Of a stretch of DNA of 64,000 bases, positions 9,096-17,173 are shown piece by piece. The number at the start of each line of letters is the position of its first letter. The first letter of the stretch is position 1. Under the pieces are notes generated by a model. It made no database searches. It saw nothing but the letters and a program-made list of their open reading frames with translations, and was not told the origin of the DNA. Both the position numbers and the translations under genes were made by a program. This DNA comes from Hebobacterum sp964559435 (GTDB taxonomy: Bacteria > Armatimonadota > Hebobacteria > Hebobacterales > Hebobacteraceae): the NCBI GenBank assembly GCA_964559435.1, contig CAZLHI010000012.1, positions 19,155 through 83,154 of the forward strand, in the 5' to 3' direction.

Positions 9096-9139
9096 TGACT
9101 CGCCTCCGTGGTAAAGCAAGAGGGAAGGCAGGCGAGTCA
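9096..9139 (+). promoter_or_regulatory. Inverted repeat between binding protein and permease genes
   Basis: TGACTCGCCT at 9096-9105 pairs perfectly with AGGCGAGTCA at 9130-9139 around a 24-base loop. There is no T-tract. Its place between a binding-protein gene and its permease genes fits an mRNA-stabilising or attenuating stem-loop that lowers permease expression. An operator is the alternative. Confidence 0.45.
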
Positions 9140-9207
9140 GGCGGTGGAGGCGCGCCCGCGCCGAGCGGCGGGCGACCGGGGCCGCTGACTTTCGCCGTGG
9201 GCTTGCG

Positions 9208-10165
9208 ATGGCCGAGAGCATGGCGCGAACCACCCCGATCGCGAAGAGCCAGGTGCGCACGGCCTGGGCGTTCCTGACGCCGGGCTTGGCGCTCTTCTTC
9301 CTCTTCGTTCTCCTCCCAGTGGTGGCGGCCTTCTACCTGTCATTCTGCCGCTACGACATCATCCACTCGCCCGTCTGGATCGGCGCGAAGAACTACGCCC
9401 GCATCGCGGAGGACGTGGGGAACCGCGGCGTCTTCTACCTTTCTCTGCGAAACACGGCCCAGTATGCAGTGGGCACAATCCCCATCGGCATGGCGCTCGC
9501 GCTCGGCTTGGCGATGCTGCTGAACGCCGGGCTGAGGGGAGTGACGCTCCACCGGGCGACCTACTACCTTCCCGTCGTCACGAGCCTCGTCGCGGTGTCG
9601 CTGGTGTGGATGTGGATCTACGATCCGAACTACGGGCTGCTCAACTATGCCCTCCAGCTGCTCTCCCGCGGGCTGAGCACCGTCGCCGGGCGCCAGGTGC
9701 CAGGTGCTCATCTCGCCGCAGACCTGGCTGGCCGACCCCGGCCAGGCCATGCCCGCGATCATCGCCATGTCGATCTGGCGCGGGCTCGGCTACAACATGG
9801 TGATCTATCTGGCCGGCCTGCAGGGCATACCGGACCACCTCCACGAGGCGGCGATCATCGACGGCGCCACGCCCTGGCAGCGGTTCCGCTCGATCACCTG
9901 GCCGCTGCTGAAGCCGACGACGGCCTTCATCCTCGTGGTGTCGGTCATCGGGGCCTCCCAGGTGTTCGCGCAAGTCTACGTGATGACCAATGGCGGCCCG
10001 AACAACGCGACGACGGTGATCGTGCACCAGATCTTCCAGAACGCCTTCAGCTTCATGAAGATGGGATATGCCTCGGCGATGGCGTTCGTGCTGTTCGCGA
10101 TCATCTTCGTGCTGTCGCTGATCAACCTTCGCCTTCTGCGGGGCGGGGAGGTCGAGTACGTATGA
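9208..10165 (+). pseudogene. Sugar ABC transporter permease (MalF-type), frameshifted by a 7-bp duplication
   Basis: The N-terminal half (from ATG 9208, helices beginning WAFLTPGLALFFLFVLLP) is in one frame. The C-terminal half, with the inner-membrane EAA loop HEAAIIDGATPWQRF, is in the next frame and ends at 10165. At 9692-9707 the unit GCCAGGT occurs twice in tandem. Removing one 7-base copy restores a single 316-residue permease reading GRQVLISPQTWLADP across the junction. As it stands, the first frame runs on into the next gene. This may be a true inactivation, a reversible slip site or an assembly error. The intact protein would pair with the 10162-11028 permease. Confidence 0.85.
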
Positions 10166-11028
10166 TACGCAGAATCGTCAAGCCATCGCTCCTGCATGTC
10201 GTGCTGGCGGCCGGCGCGCTCACGATGATCCTGCCGTTTCTGTGGATGATCTCGACCTCGCTCAAGCCGGAGTCGGAGATCTTCCGCTTCCCGCCGGTGT
10301 GGATTCCGAGCGGGTGGCAGTGGGACAACTACCGGGAGGCGATGGCGGCCGCGCCCTTCGGCCGCTACTTCATCAATACGGTCATCTACGCGGGGGCCGT
10401 TACGATCTCCAATCTTCTCTTCTGTTCGATGGCCGCCTATGCGTTCGCTCGCCTCCGGTTCCGCGGCCGCAACGTGCTGTTCGTTCTGGTGCTCGGCACG
10501 ATGATGATCCCGGCCCAGGTGACGATGGTGCCGGTGTTCGTCATGCTGAGACACTGGCCGATGGCGGGAGGCAACAACCTTCTTGGGGCCGGGGGACACG
10601 GTCTGCTGAACAGCTACACCGGCCTGGTGCTGCCGGTTGCGGTAGGCGCCTTCGGCATCTTCCTGCTGAGGCAGTTCTTCATGACGCTGCCGCGGGAGCT
10701 GGAGGACGCCGCTCGCATCGACGGCTGCTCGGAGGCCGGCATCTACTGGCGCATCATCCTTCCGCTGTCCAAACCGGCCCTGGCCACGCTTGGCATCTTC
10801 ACCTTCACCGCCGCCTGGAACGAGTTCCTGTGGCCGCTGCTCATCATGAGCAAGGATTCGATGAAGACGCTCCAGGTCGGCCTTCAGGTTTTCCAGACTC
10901 AGTACACCACGAGCTGGGACTTGCTCATGGCCGGTACGGTTGTGGTGACGATTCCGGTCCTCGTCATCTTCCTCGTCGGCCAGCGCTATTTCACCCGCGG
11001 CATCGCGTTGAGCGGGATGAAGGGCTGA
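10162..11028 (+). CDS. Sugar ABC transporter permease, MalG/UgpE type
   Basis: The 288-residue product has six predicted membrane helices and the cytoplasmic EAA loop LEDAARIDGCSEAGIYWRII (about residues 183-202), which contacts the ATPase in carbohydrate importers. It starts at an ATG overlapping the upstream stop in ATGA, so it would be translationally coupled to the intact upstream permease. Because of the frameshift upstream, ribosomes in the first frame would read through into this gene without a stop and make a fused 606-residue product. No ATPase gene follows. An MsmK-type ATPase at 28211 could serve. Confidence 0.9.
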   Translation: MIRRIVKPSLLHVVLAAGALTMILPFLWMISTSLKPESEIFRFPPVWIPSGWQWDNYREAMAAAPFGRYFINTVIYAGAVTISNLLFCSMAAYAFARLRFRGRNVLFVLVLGTMMIPAQVTMVPVFVMLRHWPMAGGNNLLGAGGHGLLNSYTGLVLPVAVGAFGIFLLRQFFMTLPRELEDAARIDGCSEAGIYWRIILPLSKPALATLGIFTFTAAWNEFLWPLLIMSKDSMKTLQVGLQVFQTQYTTSWDLLMAGTVVVTIPVLVIFLVGQRYFTRGIALSGMKG

Positions 11029-11178
11029 CGGGCTCCGGCGGGCGGCGTGCCCGGTGCGCTGGTGGATTTTCGCACCTTGGCGCGCCACCGCGGAAGGGGC
11101 GCGTTCACTGCCTGCGAAGTCAAGTGCTTAATCGCGCCCGGGCCGGCGCGTGGGAAGTCTCCGGCCCTCGGGCGTCCC

Positions 11179-11472
11179 ATGCCGATCAAGGTCATAATCG
11201 ACACTGACATCGGCGAGAACATTGACGATCTCATGGCGACGGCGTTTGCGCTCCCCTCACCGGAGTTCGATGTGGTGGCGATCTCCAGTGATTGGATTGC
11301 GGAAATGCAGCCTGAGCATGACCTAGCCGGCCCACACACGTCGGCACGAGATCCCAAGGCTGCGCGCAGAGGAAGTAAGAGGCCTGTTTATGGAACGAAT
11401 GCTATGCCTGCCGGCCCAGCAATCCGCGAGATAATCGGCTGCCCGATTCCATCCCACGCGTATCAGGCGTAA
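11179..11472 (+). pseudogene. Inosine/uridine-type nucleoside hydrolase remnant
   Basis: An ATG at 11179 opens a frame reading MPIKVIIDTDIGENIDDLMA then FALPSPEFDVVAIS. This is the N-terminal Ca-binding Asp motif and second strand of nucleoside hydrolases (normally about 300 residues). Similarity stops after about 36 residues (near 11285); the rest of the frame to the stop at 11472 looks non-coding. The gene is therefore truncated, probably by deletion. The 508-bp stretch 11029-11536 holds no other feature I can support. Confidence 0.6.
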
Positions 11473-11536
11473 AGCTGGGGCCAGGTGATGCCCAGAGCGT
11501 CGGGGTCGGGCGAAGCCTGAAAGGGTGGTGAGACGA

Positions 11537-12688
11537 ATGCGCATAGCGAGTATGGCCTTCTGTCTTCTCATTGCGGCGGCCGCCTCGGCCGGCGCAACGG
11601 AGTTTCGAACCGGCCACACTGTCTCAGTAGCGGCCGATGAGGTCATCGACGATGACCTCTTCATCGCTGGCACGAACGTCAAGGTCGCCGGTGAGGTGAC
11701 CGGCGATCTCCTCGCGGCCGGGAGAATGGTGCGACTCACCGGGCCGGTGGGCGGAACTGTGATGGCTGCCGGGGAGGACGTTCGCGTCACTGGCGACGTC
11801 GAGGGAAGCGTGCGAGCGGCCGGAAGGAGCGTGACGCTGGGGGGAGAGGTCGGGCGGAACGCAGTGGGAGTAGGTCAGAGTGTTCTGCTGGCCGACGACG
11901 GCCGGATCGCGCGGGATCTCCATACCGCTGCGAACAGCATCGAGGTCGACGGCACGGTGGGACGGAACGCCCGCCTGATCGGCGCAGGTGCAGCAGTTCG
12001 CGGGAAGATAGGGAAGACGCTTTACTACGAGGGTGAGACCGTGAGGCTGGCCGAGTCTGCGGAGGTCCGCGGCGATCTCGTGTATCGCTCTCCCGGCGTG
12101 GCGGAAATCGCAGAGGGCGCTGTGATCGTTGGGGAGACGAAGGAGCTCCCGCGGCGGCGGTCCACGGCCGAGGCAAGGCCCACCCGGGGCGGGCCCGGGG
12201 TGTGGACCATTGCCCGCATCCTGGGGATGCTGAGCCTGCCGGTGGTCTTCGCGTTCGGGGCCGTCGGACTGCTGGTGAGCCCTCGGATCTTCGTCGCATC
12301 GGCGAACGCGGTAGGTCACCGTGCTTGGTGGAGTCTGCTGCTCGGGTTCCTCGTGCTGGTCCTGGGCCCGATGGCCGTCTTCCTGGTGATGGTCACTGTA
12401 GTCGGCCTGCCCATAGGCGTGCTCGCGCTGATCGCGTGGACTACCGCGGTGGCCTTCAGTGAGGTGCCTGTGGCGATCTTCCTGGGCCGCTGCATTGTCT
12501 CTCCGTTCACAACTGGAGCAGTTTCGCCATATCTGGGCTTGCTGATTGGCATGCTTGTACTTGCCGGACTGGCGTGGGTGCCCGTGGTCGGCGTTGTCAC
12601 GGGCGCGCTGACGGTCCTGCTGGGGATAGGCGCCTATGTGCGCAGTGGGAAAGGGGTGCTCGTAGAGATGAGGCGCTATCCGGCGTAG
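11537..12688 (+). CDS. Bactofilin-like polymer-forming domain fused to membrane helices
   Basis: The 383-residue protein starts with a signal peptide (MRIASMAFCLLIAAAASAGA). About 170 residues of short beta-solenoid repeats follow, rich in Val-X-Gly and Gly-Asp-Val-X-Gly (VAGEVTGDLLAAGR, VTGDVEGSVRAAGR, VDGTVGRNARLIG), as in bactofilin/polymer-forming proteins. From about residue 215 there are four to five membrane helices. The ATG at 11537 is preferred over an upstream GTG because GGTGAG lies at good spacing. Signal peptide plus solenoid suggests the repeats face outside, unlike cytoplasmic bactofilins. A role in envelope scaffolding is an inference. Confidence 0.72.
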   Translation: MRIASMAFCLLIAAAASAGATEFRTGHTVSVAADEVIDDDLFIAGTNVKVAGEVTGDLLAAGRMVRLTGPVGGTVMAAGEDVRVTGDVEGSVRAAGRSVTLGGEVGRNAVGVGQSVLLADDGRIARDLHTAANSIEVDGTVGRNARLIGAGAAVRGKIGKTLYYEGETVRLAESAEVRGDLVYRSPGVAEIAEGAVIVGETKELPRRRSTAEARPTRGGPGVWTIARILGMLSLPVVFAFGAVGLLVSPRIFVASANAVGHRAWWSLLLGFLVLVLGPMAVFLVMVTVVGLPIGVLALIAWTTAVAFSEVPVAIFLGRCIVSPFTTGAVSPYLGLLIGMLVLAGLAWVPVVGVVTGALTVLLGIGAYVRSGKGVLVEMRRYPA

Positions 12689-12719
12689 GGACCTCGCAGA
12701 GGAGGAGGTGGTGCGACCG

Positions 12720-13577
12720 ATGGCGACTCGCCGCGTGACCGTGTGGGCAGTCTTCTCGAGCATGGTCGCGGGCCTGCTGCTGGTGGCCCCGGCGCCGGCG
12801 GCCGCCAGGCCTCGGGAAAGCGCGAGCCGCGCGGACAGCCGGGGTCCACGCGCGAGGAGGGGGCCGATGCGCGGCCGGCGCGCAGCCAGGGGAAGGAGAG
12901 GCGGGCCCACGGCTGTCGTGCCGCGCTCCGAGTTCGAGGCCGCGTACTTGCATTGGAACACGTTTCACAAGCGCTCGCTCATGGCCACCAAGAGCGGAAC
13001 GCAGGAGGGAGCCAAGCGGCCGATGTCTCAAGCTCGCGAACGGTGGTACGAGTTCCTTGGGAAGTACTACGAGGCGCCGCCGCCGGAGTTTGCCGAGGAC
13101 GCGCACTGGCAGAGCAACCTGGCGGCTATCACCGGATACCACCATGTCGCCGAATGGCATCTCCACGCGGGCCGCGTGGACGAAGCGCATGAAACTCTAG
13201 AGCAGGTCCGGTGGGTGTGGCTCGAACTGCGTGCGAGGAACGGCGTCAGCTGGTTCGGCGACGCTCTTACCCGGTATCATGCGGTGATGGAGCCGGTCGT
13301 GGGGTGGGGCACCGGCGCCGAACATGGCGGGGTGACCCCGGACAATATCGAGGACTTTGAAGTGGAGGTGCTCAAGCTGCTTGAAGCCTGGCGCCGCCTG
13401 ACGCAGCATCGGCCGCCGCTGGGAAACATGCGGCGGTTCTCCTTCGGCATGCAGCAAGAGGCGCGCGCGCTGGCGGAGTTCGAGGAAGTGGTCGCGGCTC
13501 GGTTATATGACGACATCGCGGAGGCGGCCAAGGAGGTGAATACCGCCTTCACCATGCTCTTCATGGGCTTTGGCTGA
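12720..13577 (+). CDS. Secreted protein of unknown function
   Basis: I do not recognise this 285-residue protein. It has an N-terminal signal peptide (hydrophobic stretch about residues 10-30, AAA at the likely cleavage site), then an Arg/Gly/Pro-rich linker (about 33-65). A helical domain follows, rich in Trp, His and acidic residues (AYLHWNTFHKRS, HHVAEWHLHAGRVDEAHETL), reminiscent of helix-hairpin repeats. No CxxCH haem motif is present. It lies 31 bp after the bactofilin-like gene with AGGAGG between, so the two are likely co-transcribed. GTG codons at 12708 and 12711 are alternative starts. Confidence 0.6.
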   Translation: MATRRVTVWAVFSSMVAGLLLVAPAPAAARPRESASRADSRGPRARRGPMRGRRAARGRRGGPTAVVPRSEFEAAYLHWNTFHKRSLMATKSGTQEGAKRPMSQARERWYEFLGKYYEAPPPEFAEDAHWQSNLAAITGYHHVAEWHLHAGRVDEAHETLEQVRWVWLELRARNGVSWFGDALTRYHAVMEPVVGWGTGAEHGGVTPDNIEDFEVEVLKLLEAWRRLTQHRPPLGNMRRFSFGMQQEARALAEFEEVVAARLYDDIAEAAKEVNTAFTMLFMGFG

Positions 13578-13770
13578 AGCCCCGAGCCGGGACTAGATGG
13601 GGGCCACGGGCTTGTTACCTCACAGGCCGCGCGCGCCTGACCGCGGGAGCTCTGTGTGCAGCGGGAGATGCCGGGGTGAGTCTCGTTTGCCGGCCGCGGG
13701 CTGAGGTCGCCCGCGTGCAGGAGTCAACCGAGCCGATACGGGTACCCGCTCCCTCACACAACGAACGGCC

Positions 13771-13793
13771 GCCCGGCCTACTGCCGGCCGGGC
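13771..13793. terminator. GC-rich stem-loop between convergent genes
   Basis: GCCCGGCC (13771-13778) pairs with GGCCGGGC (13786-13793) around a seven-base loop. It sits between the convergent secreted-protein gene and the MEDS gene. No T-tract follows, so a terminator function is only suggested by position. Confidence 0.35.
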
Positions 13794-13831
13794 GCCCGAT
13801 GCGTGACGCCCTTGAGGCGATTCAATGCATC

Positions 13832-14452
13832 TCAATGCACCTGCCGGCGTTCGTCCAATTCCGCCGGCGGCGACGTGAGAAACGGATTCCGGCAAACCGT
13901 CTCACCCAGGATGACGATGGGATGTGTGTGCAGCGCCGCGACCACAAACGCTCCCGAGAACCTCCGCTGGTCGTACTGGCACACCGCTACAACGGGCTTG
14001 CCTCGGAGGCGCTCCGTGAACTCATGCTCGTATCTCTCCCACAAGTCCAGGTCCACGGGACCGTTCCCCAACCACGAGATATCGCCCGTTGCGCGTATCC
14101 CAGTGTAGCCGGCGCGCAGGCTGTCCTCGTAGAGCGTGAGCCCGAGGTCGAGCGTCCGCTCTGGCTCGAAGACGCCATCATGCAGGTAATAGTCGACCTC
14201 CGGGATGATCAGAAGTTGCCCTGACGCCTCCAGTGTTGGCACGTCTCCCCCCGCCCTTGTGAGGGCGCGCCGAAACTCTTCCGCGGCTGGCTCCGACGAG
14301 GCCCACACGCAGCGCTGGTTCACGCTCAAACCCTGAGCCATGAACGGGACCATGATCGCCATCTGCTGCTCGCGGGTCTCGAAGATCGTGCAGATGTGAT
14401 CGCCCCAGGAGAAACGAAGATCACCGTAGCCGAAGGCCATGGGATCGTCCAT
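13832..14452 (-). CDS. Stand-alone MEDS (DcmR-type sensory) domain protein
   Basis: All 206 residues form one MEDS domain: GDHICTIFETREQQMAIMVP (about residues 17-36), FMAQGLSVNQRCVWASSEP, then DYYLHDGVFEP, a central YTGIRATGDISW strand, and WERYEHEFTERLRGKPVVAV near the C-terminus. MEDS is a sensory module described in methanogens and methylotrophs (DcmR) and often joins PAS, kinase or HTH domains. Here there is no output domain. The start codon at 14452 follows GGAGG. It lies 75 bp downstream of the URO-D-like gene on the same strand. What it senses is unknown. Confidence 0.8.
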   Translation of the reverse strand: MDDPMAFGYGDLRFSWGDHICTIFETREQQMAIMVPFMAQGLSVNQRCVWASSEPAAEEFRRALTRAGGDVPTLEASGQLLIIPEVDYYLHDGVFEPERTLDLGLTLYEDSLRAGYTGIRATGDISWLGNGPVDLDLWERYEHEFTERLRGKPVVAVCQYDQRRFSGAFVVAALHTHPIVILGETVCRNPFLTSPPAELDERRQVH

Positions 14453-14527
14453 CGTTCTTATCCTCCGACCTCATCCTACCCCCGAGTCGGCCGGCCGGTG
14501 TTGCTCCCGTGCAACATCCCCCGGCCC

Positions 14528-15598
14528 CTAGCCGACCCCGAACTCCTCCACCGCCTGCACGAACGCCTCGACGTTGCACCAGGGCACGTCGGGCTCCAGC
14601 ACGTGCGTGGGCGCGAGCAGAAGGCCCTCGGGGCCGACGGTCTCGATTCGCTCCTTCACCACGCGGCGGACTTCCTCGACATCTCCAAACGGCATCGTGG
14701 TCTGGGTTCCGATCGTGCCCCAGAATGCGAGGTCGCGACCGTACTCGCGCTTGAGCTGGGCCGGGTCCATGCACTCGGGCTGCACGGGGTTCAGTATGTC
14801 GAGTCCGATCTCGATCAGGTCGGGGATGATCGGCTCGATATTGCCGTCGCTGTGATAGAAGACGAGCATATCCGGTTTGGCCGCCTTCGCTGTCCGGATG
14901 ACATCCCTCAGCCTCGGCTTGAACCACTGCCGCCAGGTGTCCGGGCTCATGAGCATGGCCCGCTGTGAGCCCACATCGTCCCCGAGGCGAAGTATGTCGA
15001 CACCGGCGTGAGCCAGGCGGCGGGCCGCTTCGATCATGGTGTTGTTGACCGTGTCCAGCAGCGCCGTCGCGAGGTCCGGGTTCTCGTAGAGGTCCACGAG
15101 CAGCTGCTCCTGCCCGCGCAGATACCAGCACGTCTCATACAGGGATCCACCGCAGGCGCCCGGGGGACTTCCGCATACGGGGAAGCCGCGATTGTGCCAG
15201 GTTTCAACGCCGTCGCCGACGGATCGCCAGCGGTAGGGCGCGAGAACATCCGGCCACGGGTAGGACGCGATATCGCGGGCCGACTGCGCATTGCGCAGTG
15301 GATGGACCATTCGCTCGAAATGGTGGAAGCCGGCCGAGATGGCGCCGACTCCCCACTCGTCGTGGTGGTCCACATTCGGCACCTCACCCAGATAGGAAGA
15401 GAAATCACGTGGTTGACAGGTACCCGAGATGCCAGCCCATCTCGGCTCCAGCCGGAAGTACTCGGCATAGTCCTCCTCGCCAGTTCGGCGGCGAAACTCG
15501 TCGATCAGCCCGGGCGAGAGATCGAAGTGCTTCGGCACCCGGTCTGGCCGCTCCCGCCGCAGGGCGGTGAGGACGCGTTCTCTGGGGGACATGATCAT
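14528..15598 (-). CDS. Uroporphyrinogen decarboxylase (URO-D)-like family protein
   Basis: The 356-residue protein starts near MSPRERVLTALRRERPDRVP, the N-terminus typical of the expanded URO-D-like family rather than haem-pathway HemE. Later strands FYHSDGNIEPIIPDLIEIG and FWGTIGTQTTMPFG also match that family. Members of the broader fold include corrinoid/CoM methyltransferases (MtaA-like), so a methyl-transfer or decarboxylation role is possible. It lacks the HemE N-terminal substrate-binding arginine pattern. It is 91 bp after a GH4 gene on the same strand, suggesting a catabolic locus. The true substrate is unknown. Confidence 0.78.
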   Translation of the reverse strand: MIMSPRERVLTALRRERPDRVPKHFDLSPGLIDEFRRRTGEEDYAEYFRLEPRWAGISGTCQPRDFSSYLGEVPNVDHHDEWGVGAISAGFHHFERMVHPLRNAQSARDIASYPWPDVLAPYRWRSVGDGVETWHNRGFPVCGSPPGACGGSLYETCWYLRGQEQLLVDLYENPDLATALLDTVNNTMIEAARRLAHAGVDILRLGDDVGSQRAMLMSPDTWRQWFKPRLRDVIRTAKAAKPDMLVFYHSDGNIEPIIPDLIEIGLDILNPVQPECMDPAQLKREYGRDLAFWGTIGTQTTMPFGDVEEVRRVVKERIETVGPEGLLLAPTHVLEPDVPWCNVEAFVQAVEEFGVG

Positions 15599-15689
15599 AT
15601 CTGTCCCGGTCTCATGTTCTCCCGGGTCAGTCAGAGGGTTCCGCGCCAGCTCACAGTTCACCTGTCGCCGGCCGCAGGCCGACGCTCAC

Positions 15690-16982
15690 TCAGCCACCGA
15701 ACTGCGGCAGGTACTCCGCGTGCGCGGCGAGCAGCTCGTCGAAGATGGCGCGGGCGCTGTCGAGGTCCTTGACCAGCGGATCGTTGAAGAGTGCCTGGAA
15801 GGCCAGCTCCCGGTCGCCCTTGACGGCGGCCTGGACGATGAGCTCCTGGTTCTCCACGTGGCGGCTTAGGACAGCGTGAATCCCCGCCGGCAGGCGGCCT
15901 GCCGCGATGGGCGAGACACCGCGGTGATCGACTACGGCCTTCGTCTCTACAACCACGTCGGGTGGGAAGTTCGCCACCTGGCCGATGTTCGGCCAGTTCG
16001 CGGGCACCGTGACCGGCTCCCCTCCTTCGAGCGCGGCGATGATCGGCGCGATGGGCTCGCCGCCGATCTTCAGCTCGGGCAGGTGCTCGCCCTCGCGCAT
16101 CTTCAGCCATCGCTGGCGGCCGCGCTTGCGGGAGGCGTAGCGATCCTTGACCGTGACCATCTGATCCAGGAAGCCGTACTTCTCGCCATAGCCTGACTCG
16201 GGCGTCAGGAAGTGAGGGAAGAACTCCGAGAGGTGACGCCCCCGCCAGATCGGCAGGTAGCCGAAGATCCCAAACAGCAGCGGCGCGACGGTGTCCTCGG
16301 GATAGCCGTTCTCCTTCCAATACCGGCGCACCAGCTCGAGGCCGTCTTGTCCGCGGACCTTGATATCGAGCATCCACGCGCAGTGGTTGATGCCGGCCCC
16401 GTTGAAGTGCACTTCCTCGGGCTGAGCGCCGAGCATCGGCGCGAGCTCCTGCATGCAGTGGAACATCTCGTGGCAGAGGCCGATGCAGCGGACGCTCGTC
16501 TCCCTGTTCACGCTGCGCGTGAGGGTCGTCATCGGATTGGTGACATTGAGCAACCACGCGCCCGGACAGACCTGCTCCATGTCGCGGGCGATGTCGACCA
16601 TAACCGGGATCGTCCGCAGGCCCCTGCTCCAGCCGCCTGGCCCGACGGTGTCGGCGATGGTCTGGCGCACTCCGTGCTTGTCGGGGATCTCCATGTCGAG
16701 CCGCCAAGCCTCCAGGCCCCCAGTGGCGATGGCAACGATGACATAGCCGGCCACGTCGAGCGCGGCCCGGCGGTCGTCGATCACCGCGACAGTGAAATCC
16801 GCGCCGGCCCTCTCCCTGAGCAGCTCGGCGATGACGCGGTTGGTCTCCGCGGCCTCGTGATTCAGGTCGTGAAGCACGAGCGTTGAGCCGCTCAGCTCCG
16901 GCGTCACGATCAGGTCGCGAATGATACCCGGCCCCCAGTGAAAACTCCCCCCGCCAACGAAGACGATCTTCGTCGCACGCAT
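15690..16982 (-). CDS. GH4 family glycosidase (NAD- and metal-dependent)
   Basis: The 430-residue protein begins with a Rossmann NAD site IVFVGGGSFHWGPGII and has the GH4 elements NVTNPMTT, GLCHE (metal-binding Cys) and GINHCAWM (metal-binding His). GH4 enzymes (alpha-galactosidase, alpha-glucosidase, alpha-glucuronidase, 6-phospho-glucosidase) act in the cytoplasm by an oxidation-elimination mechanism using NAD and Mn. The start at 16982 was chosen because the first 29 codons of the longer frame are low-complexity. It is transcribed divergently from a second GH4 gene of the same length. The exact sugar specificity cannot be read. Confidence 0.9.
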   Translation of the reverse strand: MRATKIVFVGGGSFHWGPGIIRDLIVTPELSGSTLVLHDLNHEAAETNRVIAELLRERAGADFTVAVIDDRRAALDVAGYVIVAIATGGLEAWRLDMEIPDKHGVRQTIADTVGPGGWSRGLRTIPVMVDIARDMEQVCPGAWLLNVTNPMTTLTRSVNRETSVRCIGLCHEMFHCMQELAPMLGAQPEEVHFNGAGINHCAWMLDIKVRGQDGLELVRRYWKENGYPEDTVAPLLFGIFGYLPIWRGRHLSEFFPHFLTPESGYGEKYGFLDQMVTVKDRYASRKRGRQRWLKMREGEHLPELKIGGEPIAPIIAALEGGEPVTVPANWPNIGQVANFPPDVVVETKAVVDHRGVSPIAAGRLPAGIHAVLSRHVENQELIVQAAVKGDRELAFQALFNDPLVKDLDSARAIFDELLAAHAEYLPQFGG

Positions 16983-17173
16983 GTGCCGTCGGTCCTCCTC
17001 CCAACTGTGACCTGGCGGGGCTTCGGCAGCGGGGGGAGCAACTCCTGTCGGGCCGTCGCTCGCTCCCACGGGGCGACTCGCACGTGACCGCGAAAACGAC
17101 CCTCCTGCAGTGGCGGAGCGTTGGGTGACGAATAGGATAGTAATGACCTGGTGGACGCGGGGAGGAGCAGCAG

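Noticed and set aside
9208..11028. One 606-residue protein joining both permeases
   Set aside because: The middle third is an out-of-frame translation caused by the 7-bp duplication; the right permease has its own ATG at 10162.
11624..12961. 445-residue minus-strand frame opposite the bactofilin-like gene
   Set aside because: Pro/Arg/His-rich composition and no motif; the plus frame has a signal peptide and solenoid repeats.
13676..14224. 182-residue plus-strand frame opposite the MEDS gene
   Set aside because: MEDS motifs on the minus strand explain the region.
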